Notes: a model not told the origin generated them from the sequence alone. 49,875 bases of DNA from JAHBNG01 sp039028975 (GCA_039028975.1 JBCCHB010000128.1:1-49875), one strand, 5' to 3'; positions 35,025-44,013 are shown, counted from the first letter of the stretch. Program-made: numbers and translations.

Positions 35025-36278
35025 TTAAGACGGGCCAATGGTCACCCGAACGTGGTCATTGGCCTGGGCTAATCCGTTGGGATTTTCCTCCAACTGCTGA
35101 AACCCCCACCGCGTCCGGTCGCTGGAGGCGTTGGCTCGCTCCAGCACAGGTTGCTGGAGGGTATCCTGCTCATCGGGACAGAGGTGCCGCATAAAGGGTT
35201 GTAGCGCCGCGGGGAGGGCCAGATACTCGGCATGGGAGAGCGGGTTGCAGACGGTATTATCGATGCCGCGCGGGGCGTAATCATCCACAGAAAGCCACCA
35301 GGGACACCAGCGGTTGACGATGGCAATGCGGTCTCGGCCACTGGGATTGTGCATGGCCGATGAGTGCCAGCTACGTGAATCCTGAATATAAACCGATCCT
35401 GCCGGGGCCGAAACCTGCATATCACCTGGAATGGGCGCGGTGACCGTCATGCCATCCGCTGGACCGCGAGGGTTGCGCTCGTCCTTGTGGGAACCAGGAA
35501 CGACCCAGGTACCACCCGATTCTTCATCCACGTCGGTCAGATACCAGATCATAACGAGACACATAGCTACGTTAGGGAAGGGACGACGAATACAGCCAAC
35601 GTTTTTGCCTGGATCGCCAGCGCCATAGGCGCTAAGGTCATGGGGCCAGTCGGTGTGCCATTCACGGGTGTCGGCCCGCCCGCGATACTTTACCGCACCG
35701 AAGCCACCCGGGGTGCCATCAGCCTTGTCAGTTTCGATAAAACGGGTGTGTAGCTGGGCAATGCGAAGGTGATCATCCAGCACACGGCGCGCCACGTCGA
35801 CCACGTAGGGACTGGCCAAATGCTGGGCATACTGAGGCATCCAGACTATTTCATTGGGTATCTTGGGGAGATGGCCCACCCGACGTACCCGCCTTAACTC
35901 TACCTCATCGTAGGCGGTGGGATTGCCGATTAGTGCCGCTTCATCGAAGTCATCTCGGCTGAACAGCTCTTGTACGGCTTTTCTGTTGCGTCCAATCTTG
36001 GCGTTAGCGGCCTTGACTTCCTCACGGATACTCTTTACTTGGCCGGTAGGGATCACATTGTCGATAACGCAGAAGCCGTAGCGTTCCAAATGCTCGTTGC
36101 AACCCTTGGCAACATCCTCAACGGACAGGGTCTCGGCACTAAAGGCATAGGAGCGAGTCTGGGATAGTTCGTTGGCAAGAGCAGCTGGATCTTGGGTCTC
36201 TTGGGCCAGCCGTTTGCGGACCTCTTGAAGCTCTTTTTCCAGATGCGCGGCTTTGGCCTGTAAGTCGGTAATGCTCAT
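35025..36278 (-). CDS. PhyH-family Fe(II)/2-oxoglutarate oxygenase with coiled-coil start
   Basis: 417 residues. The first 45 residues (LQAKAAHLEKELQEVRKRLA) should form a coiled coil, perhaps for oligomerisation. The oxygenase domain has H208-x-D210 (REWHTDWPHD), the GGTWVVPGSHKDERNPRG loop, and a distal His in SRSWHSSAMHNPSGRDRIAIV, where that Arg would hold 2-oxoglutarate. It is larger than the other PhyH proteins here. Substrate unknown. It is in tandem with the dehalogenase-like gene (33-bp gap) and probably in one operon with it. AAAGGGGAA precedes the ATG. Confidence 0.9.
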   Translation of the reverse strand: MSITDLQAKAAHLEKELQEVRKRLAQETQDPAALANELSQTRSYAFSAETLSVEDVAKGCNEHLERYGFCVIDNVIPTGQVKSIREEVKAANAKIGRNRKAVQELFSRDDFDEAALIGNPTAYDEVELRRVRRVGHLPKIPNEIVWMPQYAQHLASPYVVDVARRVLDDHLRIAQLHTRFIETDKADGTPGGFGAVKYRGRADTREWHTDWPHDLSAYGAGDPGKNVGCIRRPFPNVAMCLVMIWYLTDVDEESGGTWVVPGSHKDERNPRGPADGMTVTAPIPGDMQVSAPAGSVYIQDSRSWHSSAMHNPSGRDRIAIVNRWCPWWLSVDDYAPRGIDNTVCNPLSHAEYLALPAALQPFMRHLCPDEQDTLQQPVLERANASSDRTRWGFQQLEENPNGLAQANDHVRVTIGPS

Positions 36279-36338
36279 TTCTTTCCCCTTTGGTAATTTA
36301 TTAGTGTCTTCTCTATTTTGGGGCAGCGAGCGGCCCTA

Positions 36339-37604
36339 TCATCCGAGTATCTCTGACACGGCTTGGTGGAATTCCTCCTTCATGCGTTCATACTCATCAG
36401 GATACTCATCAGCGACATTGACGACCTCTGAGATATCGTCGCTGAGTTTGAACATCAATGGCGGATTGTGAATGGTGAGCGGCTCTTCTGCACCCGTGTC
36501 TGGGTGCCGGGTGCGGTCGAGACTGGCGAAGTGGATCTTGAAGTCGCCAGAGATATACGAAAGTGGTTGGCGGTGGCAGAAAAGATAGTGGCTTCTCGGG
36601 CTGCTGCCGCCGCTGAAGAGGACTGGTGACATGTCAAGTGAATCTCTGGCCTGCCCTGGCTGTAGGGAATTACCTACCACGGCAGCAAATGTAGCAAAGA
36701 GGTCCATGTTGATCATGAACTCGTTGCAGAGCGCCGGTTTGATGGTCCCGGGCCAGTAGACAATCGCTGGCACCCTGGGGCCACCTTCCCAGCAGGTGCT
36801 TTTTTCTCCGCGCAAGGGATGGGCTGTCCCCCCGAATTCGTGGAACATGGTCCACGGTCCGTTGTCGCTAGTGAACACAATGAGCGTCTTTTCGGCAAGC
36901 CCTTTCTCTTGCAGCGTACGCAAGATCTCACCAGTGGACCAGTCAAGTTCTTCAACCACATCGCCATAAACACCGCCCTTGCTCTTGCCCCTGAACTCCG
37001 GACTTGGAAAGAGGGGAACATGGGGCATAGCGTGGGCCAGATAGAGGAAGAAAGGCTCAGACTTATTCTGTTTGATGATTGAGATCGCCTTTTCAGTGTA
37101 GCGCTGGGTAAACTGAGATTGGGGCATGACGCCGATTTCCTGCCAATCTTCGTACAGAGGCGTCTGCCATTCATCCTCGCTGGTATTCTTGAAATCTGTA
37201 TAGTTGGTTCCTGGACCATCCCAGTCGTTGCTTCCCTTGGTACCATAAAAATAGTCAAAGCCCTTGGCATTGGGGCGTGACGCGTCATCCCAACCCAGGT
37301 GCCATTTGCCGATGAGCGCTGTGCTGTAACCGCTGTCCCTCAGCATTTCGGCCATGGTATATCTTTCGGGAAGGGCTGGCTCCGGTACAATGCCTTTGCG
37401 GTATGGGTGGATGCCGGTCATCAAACCTATGCGGCTGGGCATACACCAGGCTGCCGCGCTATAGAATCTGCTTAGGCGTACCCCTTTTGCGGCCATGGCG
37501 TCCAGATGTGGCGTAGCGTTGGTCTGGTTGCCATAGCAGCCCAGGTCACCATATCCGAGGTCATCACAGTTTATGAGGATGATATTAGGTTTGTCGTTGT
37601 TCAT
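36339..37604 (-). CDS. Sulfatase (formylglycine-type arylsulfatase family)
   Basis: 421 residues from ATG 37604 (MNNDKPNIILINCDDLGYGD), supported by AGAGAGAA; the longer frame to 37670 lacks a site. Asp14 and Asp15 begin the calcium-binding set. The activation motif C54-M-P-S-R (AWCMPSRIGLMTG) shows a cysteine type needing formylglycine conversion. WHLGW, HVPLFPSPEF and TSDNGPW complete the active site. No signal peptide, so a cytosolic sulfatase acting on imported small sulfate esters or sulfated sugars is likely. It lies in tandem with the two genes before it, 60 bp from the PhyH gene. Confidence 0.93.
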   Translation of the reverse strand: MNNDKPNIILINCDDLGYGDLGCYGNQTNATPHLDAMAAKGVRLSRFYSAAAWCMPSRIGLMTGIHPYRKGIVPEPALPERYTMAEMLRDSGYSTALIGKWHLGWDDASRPNAKGFDYFYGTKGSNDWDGPGTNYTDFKNTSEDEWQTPLYEDWQEIGVMPQSQFTQRYTEKAISIIKQNKSEPFFLYLAHAMPHVPLFPSPEFRGKSKGGVYGDVVEELDWSTGEILRTLQEKGLAEKTLIVFTSDNGPWTMFHEFGGTAHPLRGEKSTCWEGGPRVPAIVYWPGTIKPALCNEFMINMDLFATFAAVVGNSLQPGQARDSLDMSPVLFSGGSSPRSHYLFCHRQPLSYISGDFKIHFASLDRTRHPDTGAEEPLTIHNPPLMFKLSDDISEVVNVADEYPDEYERMKEEFHQAVSEILG

Positions 37605-37652
37605 AAATTCTCTCTTGTCTGTCTGGGAGCTCTGTGTTGGCTTCCTATTATT

Positions 37653-37712
37653 AGTAGATCGCAATGTCAATGAGAGACTCTTCGGTTTCTCAGAGTGACA
37701 TTGCGATCTACT
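37653..37712. repeat. Family D hairpin (short form)
   Basis: agtagatcgcaatgtca (37653-37669) and tgacattgcgatctact (37696-37712) are perfect 17-bp inverted repeats. The termini match those of the longer element at 6841-6975 and the half copy at 45815. Three bases separate it from a family A hairpin. Confidence 0.85.
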
Positions 37713-37715
37713 GAT

Positions 37716-37801
37716 TATACTCAGCTCCGTTTCAAAACCGGGGTTTGGTATCTTGAGTAGAGACTACGAAAAACTCCGGTTTTGAAAACGACCGCAGTAT
37801 A
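37716..37801 (+). repeat. Family A interspersed hairpin, copy 5
   Basis: Starts TATACTCAGCTCCG and ends GACCGCAGTATA. The stem pairs ttcaaaaccgg with ccggttttgaa; relative to copy 1 two base pairs are exchanged on both sides (G:C to C:G, A:T to C:G). The loop has GAGTAGAGAC. It ends 5 bp past the stop of the GFA-family gene, which is transcribed toward it. Confidence 0.9.
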
Positions 37802-37806
37802 GCTGA

Positions 37807-38271
37807 TTATTCTTGCGGTTTATAGCGAGGCAAATCGTCAGCATACTCTTCGGTCCAATCGCCGGCTTCTTGGAATACGCGATGATTTTCGGGAAGGCAT
37901 ATCCAGGGAACCTTTCGCTTCACCCAGATGTGGGCACTGACGTCTACACATTCAGGGTGTTCGAGTGTGCCGATGTGGACTGTACGGACTCGCGGCCTTG
38001 ACGAGTTTTCAGCGAATAGGGTCGATCCGCAGGCCGGACAGAACCACGTCTCGAGCAGATGGCCGGAATCCGCGATGCGCTTGCAGGAGATGGGGGAACC
38101 TTTGGTAATTCTAACGCTTTCGACAGGGACATGCATACAGGAGACAAATGCACTCGACGAGAGCTTTTGGCATTCAGTACAATGGCATGTATAGGCGACA
38201 TAAGGTGGAGCTTCGACGGCATAGCAACACGTACCACATTGACATCTTCCAGTAGCTGGTAGCTCTAACAT
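37807..38271 (-). CDS. GFA family (CENP-V/GFA domain) zinc protein
   Basis: 154 residues, complete. The domain carries the paired cysteines of the glutathione-dependent formaldehyde-activating enzyme fold: GRCQCGTCCYAVE, YTCHCTECQKLSSSAF and WFCPACGSTLF, giving two zinc sites. The family includes Gfa, which forms S-hydroxymethylglutathione, but most members are uncharacterised thiol-related enzymes. AAGGAA precedes the ATG. It lies upstream of the sulfatase on the same strand, separated by family A and D hairpins. Confidence 0.92.
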   Translation of the reverse strand: MLELPATGRCQCGTCCYAVEAPPYVAYTCHCTECQKLSSSAFVSCMHVPVESVRITKGSPISCKRIADSGHLLETWFCPACGSTLFAENSSRPRVRTVHIGTLEHPECVDVSAHIWVKRKVPWICLPENHRVFQEAGDWTEEYADDLPRYKPQE

Positions 38272-38359
38272 CTGATTTTCCTTGTGCTGAGTGACATCTA
38301 AGAAAGCGACAAAACAGCAATCAAGCCTGGGAGAGCAAATTCTGCGCGTTCGCTTCGAT

Positions 38360-38497
38360 CTATAGGTTCAGGGGCAGATGACTACTCTTCGAATACCTCT
38401 GCAACTGGAATTTGAATTTCAAATTTCTCATCCAAAAGTACATCTCTAATTCTATGTCATCAAATTCCTGCTCTTCTTCTACTATTAATTCGCTCAT
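38360..38497 (-). pseudogene. Small acidic ORF with an apparent frameshift
   Basis: ATG 38495-38497 is preceded by AGGGGA. It encodes MSELIVEEEQEFDDIELE and then becomes lysine/phenylalanine-rich. A switch of frame at about 38445 would instead give VLLDEKFEIQIPVAEVFEE and stop at 38382, which reads as a much more coherent small acidic protein. I do not recognise the family. The rest of 38272-38645 shows no gene. Confidence 0.35.
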
Positions 38498-38645
38498 GCC
38501 TATTTTCCCCTAGTAAACTTTCAAGATATCATATTTGCATTGTACCATGACAAACCAGCAAAATAAAGCGTTCGTCCTCGCAGCCCTGGCGAGTTTTCAA
38601 CTGATTCTCGTTTCTGAGATTCCTATTTTATTTTGGAGAAACCCT

Positions 38646-39536
38646 ATGCAAGACTTTTCACAAGAATCAACCATGTCCACCGGTGCCGTCACTATCGATC
38701 CGGATGTTGGTGGTGACTATCCAACTTGGCTCTATGACTTTGCTACCATCGCGGCCGATAACGTTAGTGGGTTCGATGCCGTCAGCGATGCCGACATCGA
38801 GCTTTTCCACGAACGTGGCTATCTGGTTGTCCGTAACGCGTTTACGCCCGAAGAGACCCAAAGTGGGCTGAATGGGTTGGTCGATCTGATTCACGGTAAG
38901 AATCCTGATTTTAAGGGGCTAATGTTTGAAAGTGCGGTCAAAGACAGGTTGAAAGAATTAAGCAACGAAGAGAAGATGGATTCGCTGCGTAAGCTGATGT
39001 GGTTTGTTGACTACGAGGAGCGGCTCAAGGCCATGGCCGAGCATCCCAAGCTATTGGGCGTGCTGCGCCGTATTATCGGTAGCAACGATCTCACTATGTT
39101 CCAGGATATGGGGCTAATCAAGCCACCCCTCATTGGCCGCGAAAAGCCATGGCATCAAGATTTGGCCTACTTCAACTTGCCCATCGATACCACCGTGGTG
39201 GGTGCATGGATCGCATTCGATTCAGTCGATACAGAAAATGGTTGCATGATGGTTATGCCTGGTTCGCATAAAGCTGGGCCAACGGTCCACTTCCGCCGCC
39301 GGGATTGGCAGATATGCGATACCCATGTGGCCCGTGACGCCGCGGTCGCCGTTCCCATGCAGCCGGGTGACTGTCTCTTCTTCCACGGCCTGATCCATCA
39401 TGGTACCCCGGCGAATCGCACGGATCGACGCCGCCGAGCCGTCCAGTATCACTATCGAGCGACAGATGTAGAAAAGATGTCTCAGGAATATCGGCTCTCG
39501 TTCTTTGGCGGCGAAGGACTGAATGTGGAGTGTTAA
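38646..39536 (+). CDS. PhyH-family Fe(II)/2-oxoglutarate oxygenase
   Basis: 296 residues from ATG 38646, preceded by GGAG at 8 bases; the frame extends to 38535, but that part has no family match. The catalytic His-x-Asp is H170-Q-D172 (KPWHQDLAYFNLP), with GCMMVMPGSHKAGP next and the distal His in GLIHHGTPANRTDRRRRAVQ, whose arginines include the 2-oxoglutarate ligand. The start ELFHERGYLVVRNAFTPEET is typical of PhyH proteins. The stop overlaps the convergent acetyltransferase gene by four bases. Substrate unknown. Confidence 0.92.
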   Translation: MQDFSQESTMSTGAVTIDPDVGGDYPTWLYDFATIAADNVSGFDAVSDADIELFHERGYLVVRNAFTPEETQSGLNGLVDLIHGKNPDFKGLMFESAVKDRLKELSNEEKMDSLRKLMWFVDYEERLKAMAEHPKLLGVLRRIIGSNDLTMFQDMGLIKPPLIGREKPWHQDLAYFNLPIDTTVVGAWIAFDSVDTENGCMMVMPGSHKAGPTVHFRRRDWQICDTHVARDAAVAVPMQPGDCLFFHGLIHHGTPANRTDRRRRAVQYHYRATDVEKMSQEYRLSFFGGEGLNVEC

Positions 39537-39997
39537 CCATTTCGCAGTTGCTTGGAAAAGAATAGGCTGTTTGGATCTTCTTTGTAATTGGAAAAAGGCG
39601 CGCAGAGTTCAAATCCATACTTTTTGTATAACGCATGGGCAGGCTTAAAGAAATCCATTGAACCTGTTTCTAGGCTTAGTCGCCGGTACCCCCTCTTATA
39701 AGCCTCAGATATAATATGGTCCAAGATTTTTGATGCGTATCCTTTCCCTCTATGCTCCTTGGATACGCGCATTGATTTTATCTCGCCATGAACGTCCGAA
39801 AGCTCTTGGATGGCGCCGCAACCAACAAGGGCATCTTGATCCCACATGGTCCAAAAGGTGATTTCTGGCTTCCGCAACCCATCAAGATCGAGTGCATGCT
39901 TGCTTTCTGGAGGGGAAATAGCTTTCATATCCTTAATATGCTCCTCCAGAAATTCAGCAATCTCTGGTCCCGATAGATCATCAACTTTAATTTCCAT
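39533..39997 (-). CDS. GNAT-family N-acetyltransferase
   Basis: 154 residues, a complete GNAT domain. The acetyl-CoA pyrophosphate loop is VSKEHRGKGYASKILDHIIS (Q/RxxGxG/A type), followed by YRRLSLETGSMDFFKPAHAL and the ending YKKYGFELC. Many such small acetyltransferases act on amino acids, antibiotics or metabolites; the acceptor is unknown. GAGGAAAG precedes the ATG. Tail-to-tail overlap with the PhyH gene. Confidence 0.9.
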   Translation of the reverse strand: MEIKVDDLSGPEIAEFLEEHIKDMKAISPPESKHALDLDGLRKPEITFWTMWDQDALVGCGAIQELSDVHGEIKSMRVSKEHRGKGYASKILDHIISEAYKRGYRRLSLETGSMDFFKPAHALYKKYGFELCAPFSNYKEDPNSLFFSKQLRNG

Positions 39998-40253
39998 TCT
40001 TTCCTCTCTATCTATGATCAGCTCTGATTATACTTAGGCTCCGTATAAAGTAACACAATTTCTCCAATGCAATGTATGGTAAGGATTGACAGATTAGCGT
40101 AGCCCGTCCATTTTGGGTGGGACGGGAAGCGTGACCGAGTAGTTCCAAGAGAAAGTTATGGGATTCTTGGTGCTCACCGCCCTTCAAGGATGGGCTACAA
40201 TCGACTAGGCATGTCAGCCAAAAAGGGGACTGGTCGGGTGTCATTTCCGCAGG
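39998..40253. other. Intergenic region without a gene
   Basis: Nothing coding is supported. A TTATACTTAGGCTCCGTAT stretch near 40029 looks like the left end of a family A element whose stem is gone. Confidence 0.35.
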
Positions 40254-40337
40254 TATAGATATCCAGATAAAGATTTTCCGCACTTCCCTTCGACAAGCTC
40301 AGGGGAAGTGCGGAAAATCTTTATCTTAAAAACTATA
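40254..40337. repeat. Family B hairpin element, copy 2
   Basis: The stem pairs gataaagattttccgcactt with aagtgcggaaaatctttatc without mismatch, extending through CCC/GGG. The loop reads CCCTTCGACAAGCTCAGG, the reverse complement of the loop in copy 1. Outer ends TATAG and CTATA. Bases 40338-40489 show no gene. Confidence 0.9.
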
Positions 40338-40489
40338 GTGAGTGGGAATCCACGGCTCAGCCACGTTATGGATGCCCGATTCCTCCGATGACAACACTCG
40401 AGGGTGCCTTCGGGCATGACAAAGCCAATATGCCAACACGGCCTAGCACTCCTTATGACAAAAATCGATGTTGTTGTGAGCGACTGAAA

Positions 40490-41356
40490 TTACTTAATCG
40501 CCCCCCGAGTCAGCCCAGAGACGATAGAGCGTTGCGCAAAGATTACCATTATAATCACGGGAATCACCATGATCATACCCACTGTGCTGACTAGGTTCCA
40601 CGGCAACCCCCACGAGGCACGATAGCTATAGATATAGGTTATGGCCACGCTCAGCGTCTTAGCCTCTTCGGTAGAGGAGAAGGACAAGGGATGGAGCAGA
40701 TCATTCCAGCCGTTGATAAAGTTGATCACCATCATGGTCACAATTCCAGGTGTGGTAACCGGGATCACGATGCGCCACAGCACCTGCAATAGTGATGCCC
40801 CGTCAATGATGGCTGCCTCTTCAATCTCCTGCGGAACCTGGTTGATAAAGGACATGAGTACCCAGACAGTAAAGGGTGTCAACAGGCTGCTAAAGACCAG
40901 GATCAGGCCGGTGAGCGAGTTGAGCAACTTCATGTTCAGTAGGATTTGGTAGAGAGGGATAATTAGGGAGACTTGGGGAATGGCTACGGTGATGATCAAG
41001 ATCCACTGCAAAAAGCCGCTGCCTCGGACTTTGATGCGGGTAAAGGCATAGGCGGCCATGAAGCTGGTCAAGATGGCAATTACGGCGGAGGCTGTCGAAA
41101 AGATGATCGAGTTGCCGATAAAGAGTACCAGTGGCACCTGTTCCGCAACAATGCCAAAGTTTTCGAAGGTTGGTGTGGGGAAATAGAGGGGCGGCGACAT
41201 CAAAATCTGTTCTTGATTGGAGACCGACGCTCGTGCCATCCAGTAAAATGGAACCAGCACAATGATGGTAAAAACAGCCAATCCCAAATAGTAGAGGCTG
41301 CTACCCAGCACCCGATTCATCCGGTAGCGTACGTATGGATAAGTTGCCTGACTCAT
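40490..41356 (-). CDS. ABC sugar transporter permease (MalG type)
   Basis: 288 residues with about six membrane helices. The EAA loop is EEAAIIDGASLLQVLWRIVI and the end GLTRGAIK is typical. ATGA overlap with the upstream permease gene implies translational coupling. Distal gene of the second ABC operon (binding protein, MalF type, MalG type). No ATPase gene is included. Confidence 0.93.
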   Translation of the reverse strand: MSQATYPYVRYRMNRVLGSSLYYLGLAVFTIIVLVPFYWMARASVSNQEQILMSPPLYFPTPTFENFGIVAEQVPLVLFIGNSIIFSTASAVIAILTSFMAAYAFTRIKVRGSGFLQWILIITVAIPQVSLIIPLYQILLNMKLLNSLTGLILVFSSLLTPFTVWVLMSFINQVPQEIEEAAIIDGASLLQVLWRIVIPVTTPGIVTMMVINFINGWNDLLHPLSFSSTEEAKTLSVAITYIYSYRASWGLPWNLVSTVGMIMVIPVIIMVIFAQRSIVSGLTRGAIK

Positions 41357-42267
41357 AGATTAACCTCAACTTTGCGATTGACCAAGATGCCCAATGCACC
41401 GATGACACAGATCAGCAAGAGCAGCACAACCGAGATGGCCGACGCATAGCCGAACTTAAAGAACCGCATGCCTTCCTGGAAGATGCGCAAACCCAAGGTT
41501 GCGGTGGCATTGCCCGGCCCACCATTGGTTAGCCCATATACTAGGTCGATGCCGCCCAACTGGCCAATCATCAAGAAAATAGACATGGTGATAACCAGTG
41601 GTAAGACCAGTGGTAGCGTAATGGCCCTAAAGCCTTGCCAGGCATTGGCTCCATCTACCTTGGCCGCTTCGTAGAGCTCTGGCGGTACACCCTGCAACCC
41701 TGCAAGGAAGAGGATGGCCACAAAAGAGACGCTCTTCCATACTGTCAGCAGGATGAGGGCCGTGCGGGCGCTAAAGGCAGTCAGAAAGACCAGCGGCCGC
41801 GTTCCGGTTAGTTGATAGGTCCACTCCGGAATCAAGCCAAACTGATCATCTAATATCCAACGGAAGGCATAGGCCGCGGTAATGCCTGGAATGGCCCAAG
41901 GAATCAGGTTGATGGCGCGACCAAAGTTGCGACCCCGGCGCGCGGCGTTGAGCATGAGTGCAATGAGCAGCCCTAGAATAAGCTGCAACGCGGTCGCGAT
42001 AATCGTCTTGACAATGGTAAACCCAACGGCAGAACGGACGGCTGGATCCTTGGGCATTATTTGGTAGTTTTCGAAACCAACAAAGTCACTTGTTTGGTCA
42101 ATCAGGTGGGTATTCGTAAAGCTCAGCCAGATCGTGTTGCCGATGGGGTAGACTGACGTCACGAAACGCAAAATAAAGACTGGGGCAACCAGTGCGATAA
42201 AGAGGAGAACCCGTCTTTGCCCCCAGCCAGAAGAACGAGTCGAACTCACGCTTGCGGCTTGTGCCAT
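41353..42267 (-). CDS. ABC sugar transporter permease (MalF type)
   Basis: 304 residues with about six membrane helices and an N-terminal Ser-rich cytoplasmic start. The EAA loop is YEAAKVDGANAWQGFRAITL; GGPGNATATLGLRIFQEG is the usual MalF tail. AGAGAG precedes the ATG. It follows the binding-protein gene after a 264-bp gap containing heptamer repeats. Confidence 0.93.
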   Translation of the reverse strand: MAQAASVSSTRSSGWGQRRVLLFIALVAPVFILRFVTSVYPIGNTIWLSFTNTHLIDQTSDFVGFENYQIMPKDPAVRSAVGFTIVKTIIATALQLILGLLIALMLNAARRGRNFGRAINLIPWAIPGITAAYAFRWILDDQFGLIPEWTYQLTGTRPLVFLTAFSARTALILLTVWKSVSFVAILFLAGLQGVPPELYEAAKVDGANAWQGFRAITLPLVLPLVITMSIFLMIGQLGGIDLVYGLTNGGPGNATATLGLRIFQEGMRFFKFGYASAISVVLLLLICVIGALGILVNRKVEVNL

Positions 42268-42294
42268 TGCTCTCTTAGCTCCAAGGATTCAAAG

Positions 42295-42323
42295 GTCGGT
42301 AGTCGGTAATCGGTAGTCGGTAG
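42295..42323 (-). repeat. Four tandem GTCGGTA heptamers
   Basis: gtcggta occurs four times in tandem (third unit atcggta), between the binding-protein and permease genes of the second ABC operon. CACCTGCAA near 42395 also occurs at the matching place in the first ABC operon. No CRISPR-like spacers. Confidence 0.75.
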
Positions 42324-42531
42324 ACAGCCGATGTAATTAAGTTAGCGAAAGAGTAGAAAGTTGCCAGCGAACAATAAGTTCAGTAAGTCTGCTCACCTGC
42401 AACTACTTATCTCTCACGAGTTGCCTGTTATACTTCGCCAGAAAAGTCTTGTCCCGACTCTCGCTTAATCCATTCTGGGAAATCTCAGAGGAGAGGACAG
42501 AACTTTTCTGGCCATCTATACGTCTTACACC

Positions 42532-43824
42532 TTACCCTTCCAACGCCGCCATTGCATCCTGCCCCTGCTGCAGACATTCCTCAAGGCTAATCTGCTGGGT
42601 CAGGAAGGCCGAGGCCGCTTCATCCAGCTTCGTAGAGGCTTCGCTGAATTTGGGATGGAACGGGCGGTTGCCAATGATACCAGCATCGGTGTATTCCTTG
42701 AGGTGCTTGGCCATGCCTTCGTCACCAACCGTTTCCAGTACAGAGTGGCGGTTGCTCAGATACCAAGTGTCGATGAGGGCCATTTCGCCTGCATTCTCGA
42801 TGTCCACTAGGAATTTGAGTAACTCTTGGGCGCCCTCCTGGTTGGGTGCAGACTTCAAAATGCCGTATCCCCAACCGGCCGCGTACGTACTGCCAGCCGC
42901 TCCGCCAGGGCCAATAGGCGGCATGGTTACGGCGGCTTTTTCTTCGGCAAACCAATCTTCCTTGGCTCGGGCCACGTCATAGAAGAAGGGCCATTGGCGC
43001 ATGTAAGCGACCTTGTCAGACGTGTAGTCCGCATTCTGCTGATCGTAGTTCTTCTGCAGGGCGGCGGGGCTCATGGTCTTGTGTTCATAGATCAGATCGT
43101 GGAGGTATTGGAGTGCCGTCGCCCACTCATCACCTACGTCAAAGTAGTTGCCGCCAGCCTGTCGGGTCAGGTAGCCCTGGTAAACCGAGAGAACCTGCAA
43201 ACCTTCTTCCAGCGCCCAAACGCCGTTCTCTTCATCAGTGAAGACCTGCCCTAGTTCGGCCAGCTCGTCCCAAGTCGTTGGTGGTGCGATGCCTTCAGCA
43301 TCAAACCAGTCCTTTCGATACCAGCAGTACTGGGCCTCGAAGTTGTGGTGGATGCGGAAGGTGTCACCCTCATGGCGATCCCAGAGATCAGTTACGTCTA
43401 ACAAGGTTTGGGGAAAGTCATCCCAGAAGTCATCCGGCAGCAGGTCGTCCAAGCGCTCGAAGAATCCAGATCGGGAGTAGGTGATGGCCATGCCATCTTC
43501 GAAATCCATCACATCGTAGGGGCTGGCACCGCTTGCGATACCGGCAGTTAGCGAGGCGGAGAGTTCATCACCGCTGGGTAGATTCTCGATATTGACCGTA
43601 TAGCCAGAATCCAGGAACCCCAGCTTTTCAACGACTTCTTGGTGAGACTCTAGTGCCCAGGCACCAACCACAATTGTGACCTCTCCACCTGTCGCGTCAG
43701 GGGCTCCGCCATCCGCAGCCGGGGCAGTTCCAGTTGGAGCCGTACAGGCGACCAGCGCAGTCCCCACTGTGGCCACACCGGCTAGTTTCAAGAAATCGCG
43801 TCGTGAGCTTTTCGTCATTTTCAT
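42532..43824 (-). CDS. ABC sugar transporter substrate-binding protein (Tat lipoprotein)
   Basis: 430 residues. A Tat signal SRRDFLK at about 7-13 leads into a hydrophobic stretch ending ALVAC, so it is exported folded and lipid-anchored at Cys27. The binding fold carries SYDVMD-like ASPYDVMDFEDGMAITY, WYRKDWFDAEGIAPPTTWDE and NQEGAQELLKFLVD. It should bind a sugar for the two permeases downstream. AAGGAAAC precedes the ATG. No regulator is adjacent. Confidence 0.93.
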   Translation of the reverse strand: MKMTKSSRRDFLKLAGVATVGTALVACTAPTGTAPAADGGAPDATGGEVTIVVGAWALESHQEVVEKLGFLDSGYTVNIENLPSGDELSASLTAGIASGASPYDVMDFEDGMAITYSRSGFFERLDDLLPDDFWDDFPQTLLDVTDLWDRHEGDTFRIHHNFEAQYCWYRKDWFDAEGIAPPTTWDELAELGQVFTDEENGVWALEEGLQVLSVYQGYLTRQAGGNYFDVGDEWATALQYLHDLIYEHKTMSPAALQKNYDQQNADYTSDKVAYMRQWPFFYDVARAKEDWFAEEKAAVTMPPIGPGGAAGSTYAAGWGYGILKSAPNQEGAQELLKFLVDIENAGEMALIDTWYLSNRHSVLETVGDEGMAKHLKEYTDAGIIGNRPFHPKFSEASTKLDEAASAFLTQQISLEECLQQGQDAMAALEG

Positions 43825-44013
43825 ATTTGTTTCCTTTGGTTAAATGTGGACGGTATAAACCCTGTTGCGGGGGAATCGCACCATATTGTTGTTATGCTTC
43901 GAACCGGCAAGATCCTTGGAGCGTCTGTAGAGTTAGTTGCTATGCATCAGCCGATCTCACAACATGGGGGGAGAGCTTGATTCAGTCGCTTTATTGAAGC
44001 AAAGAGCAACAAT

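Noticed and set aside
36713..37288. 191-codon minus-strand frame within the sulfatase gene
   Set aside because: It lies in another frame of the same strand under a well-conserved sulfatase; composition and lack of motif mark it as a shadow.
42295..42323. Possible CRISPR-like repeat
   Set aside because: Heptamers in direct tandem without spacers; no cas gene in the window.
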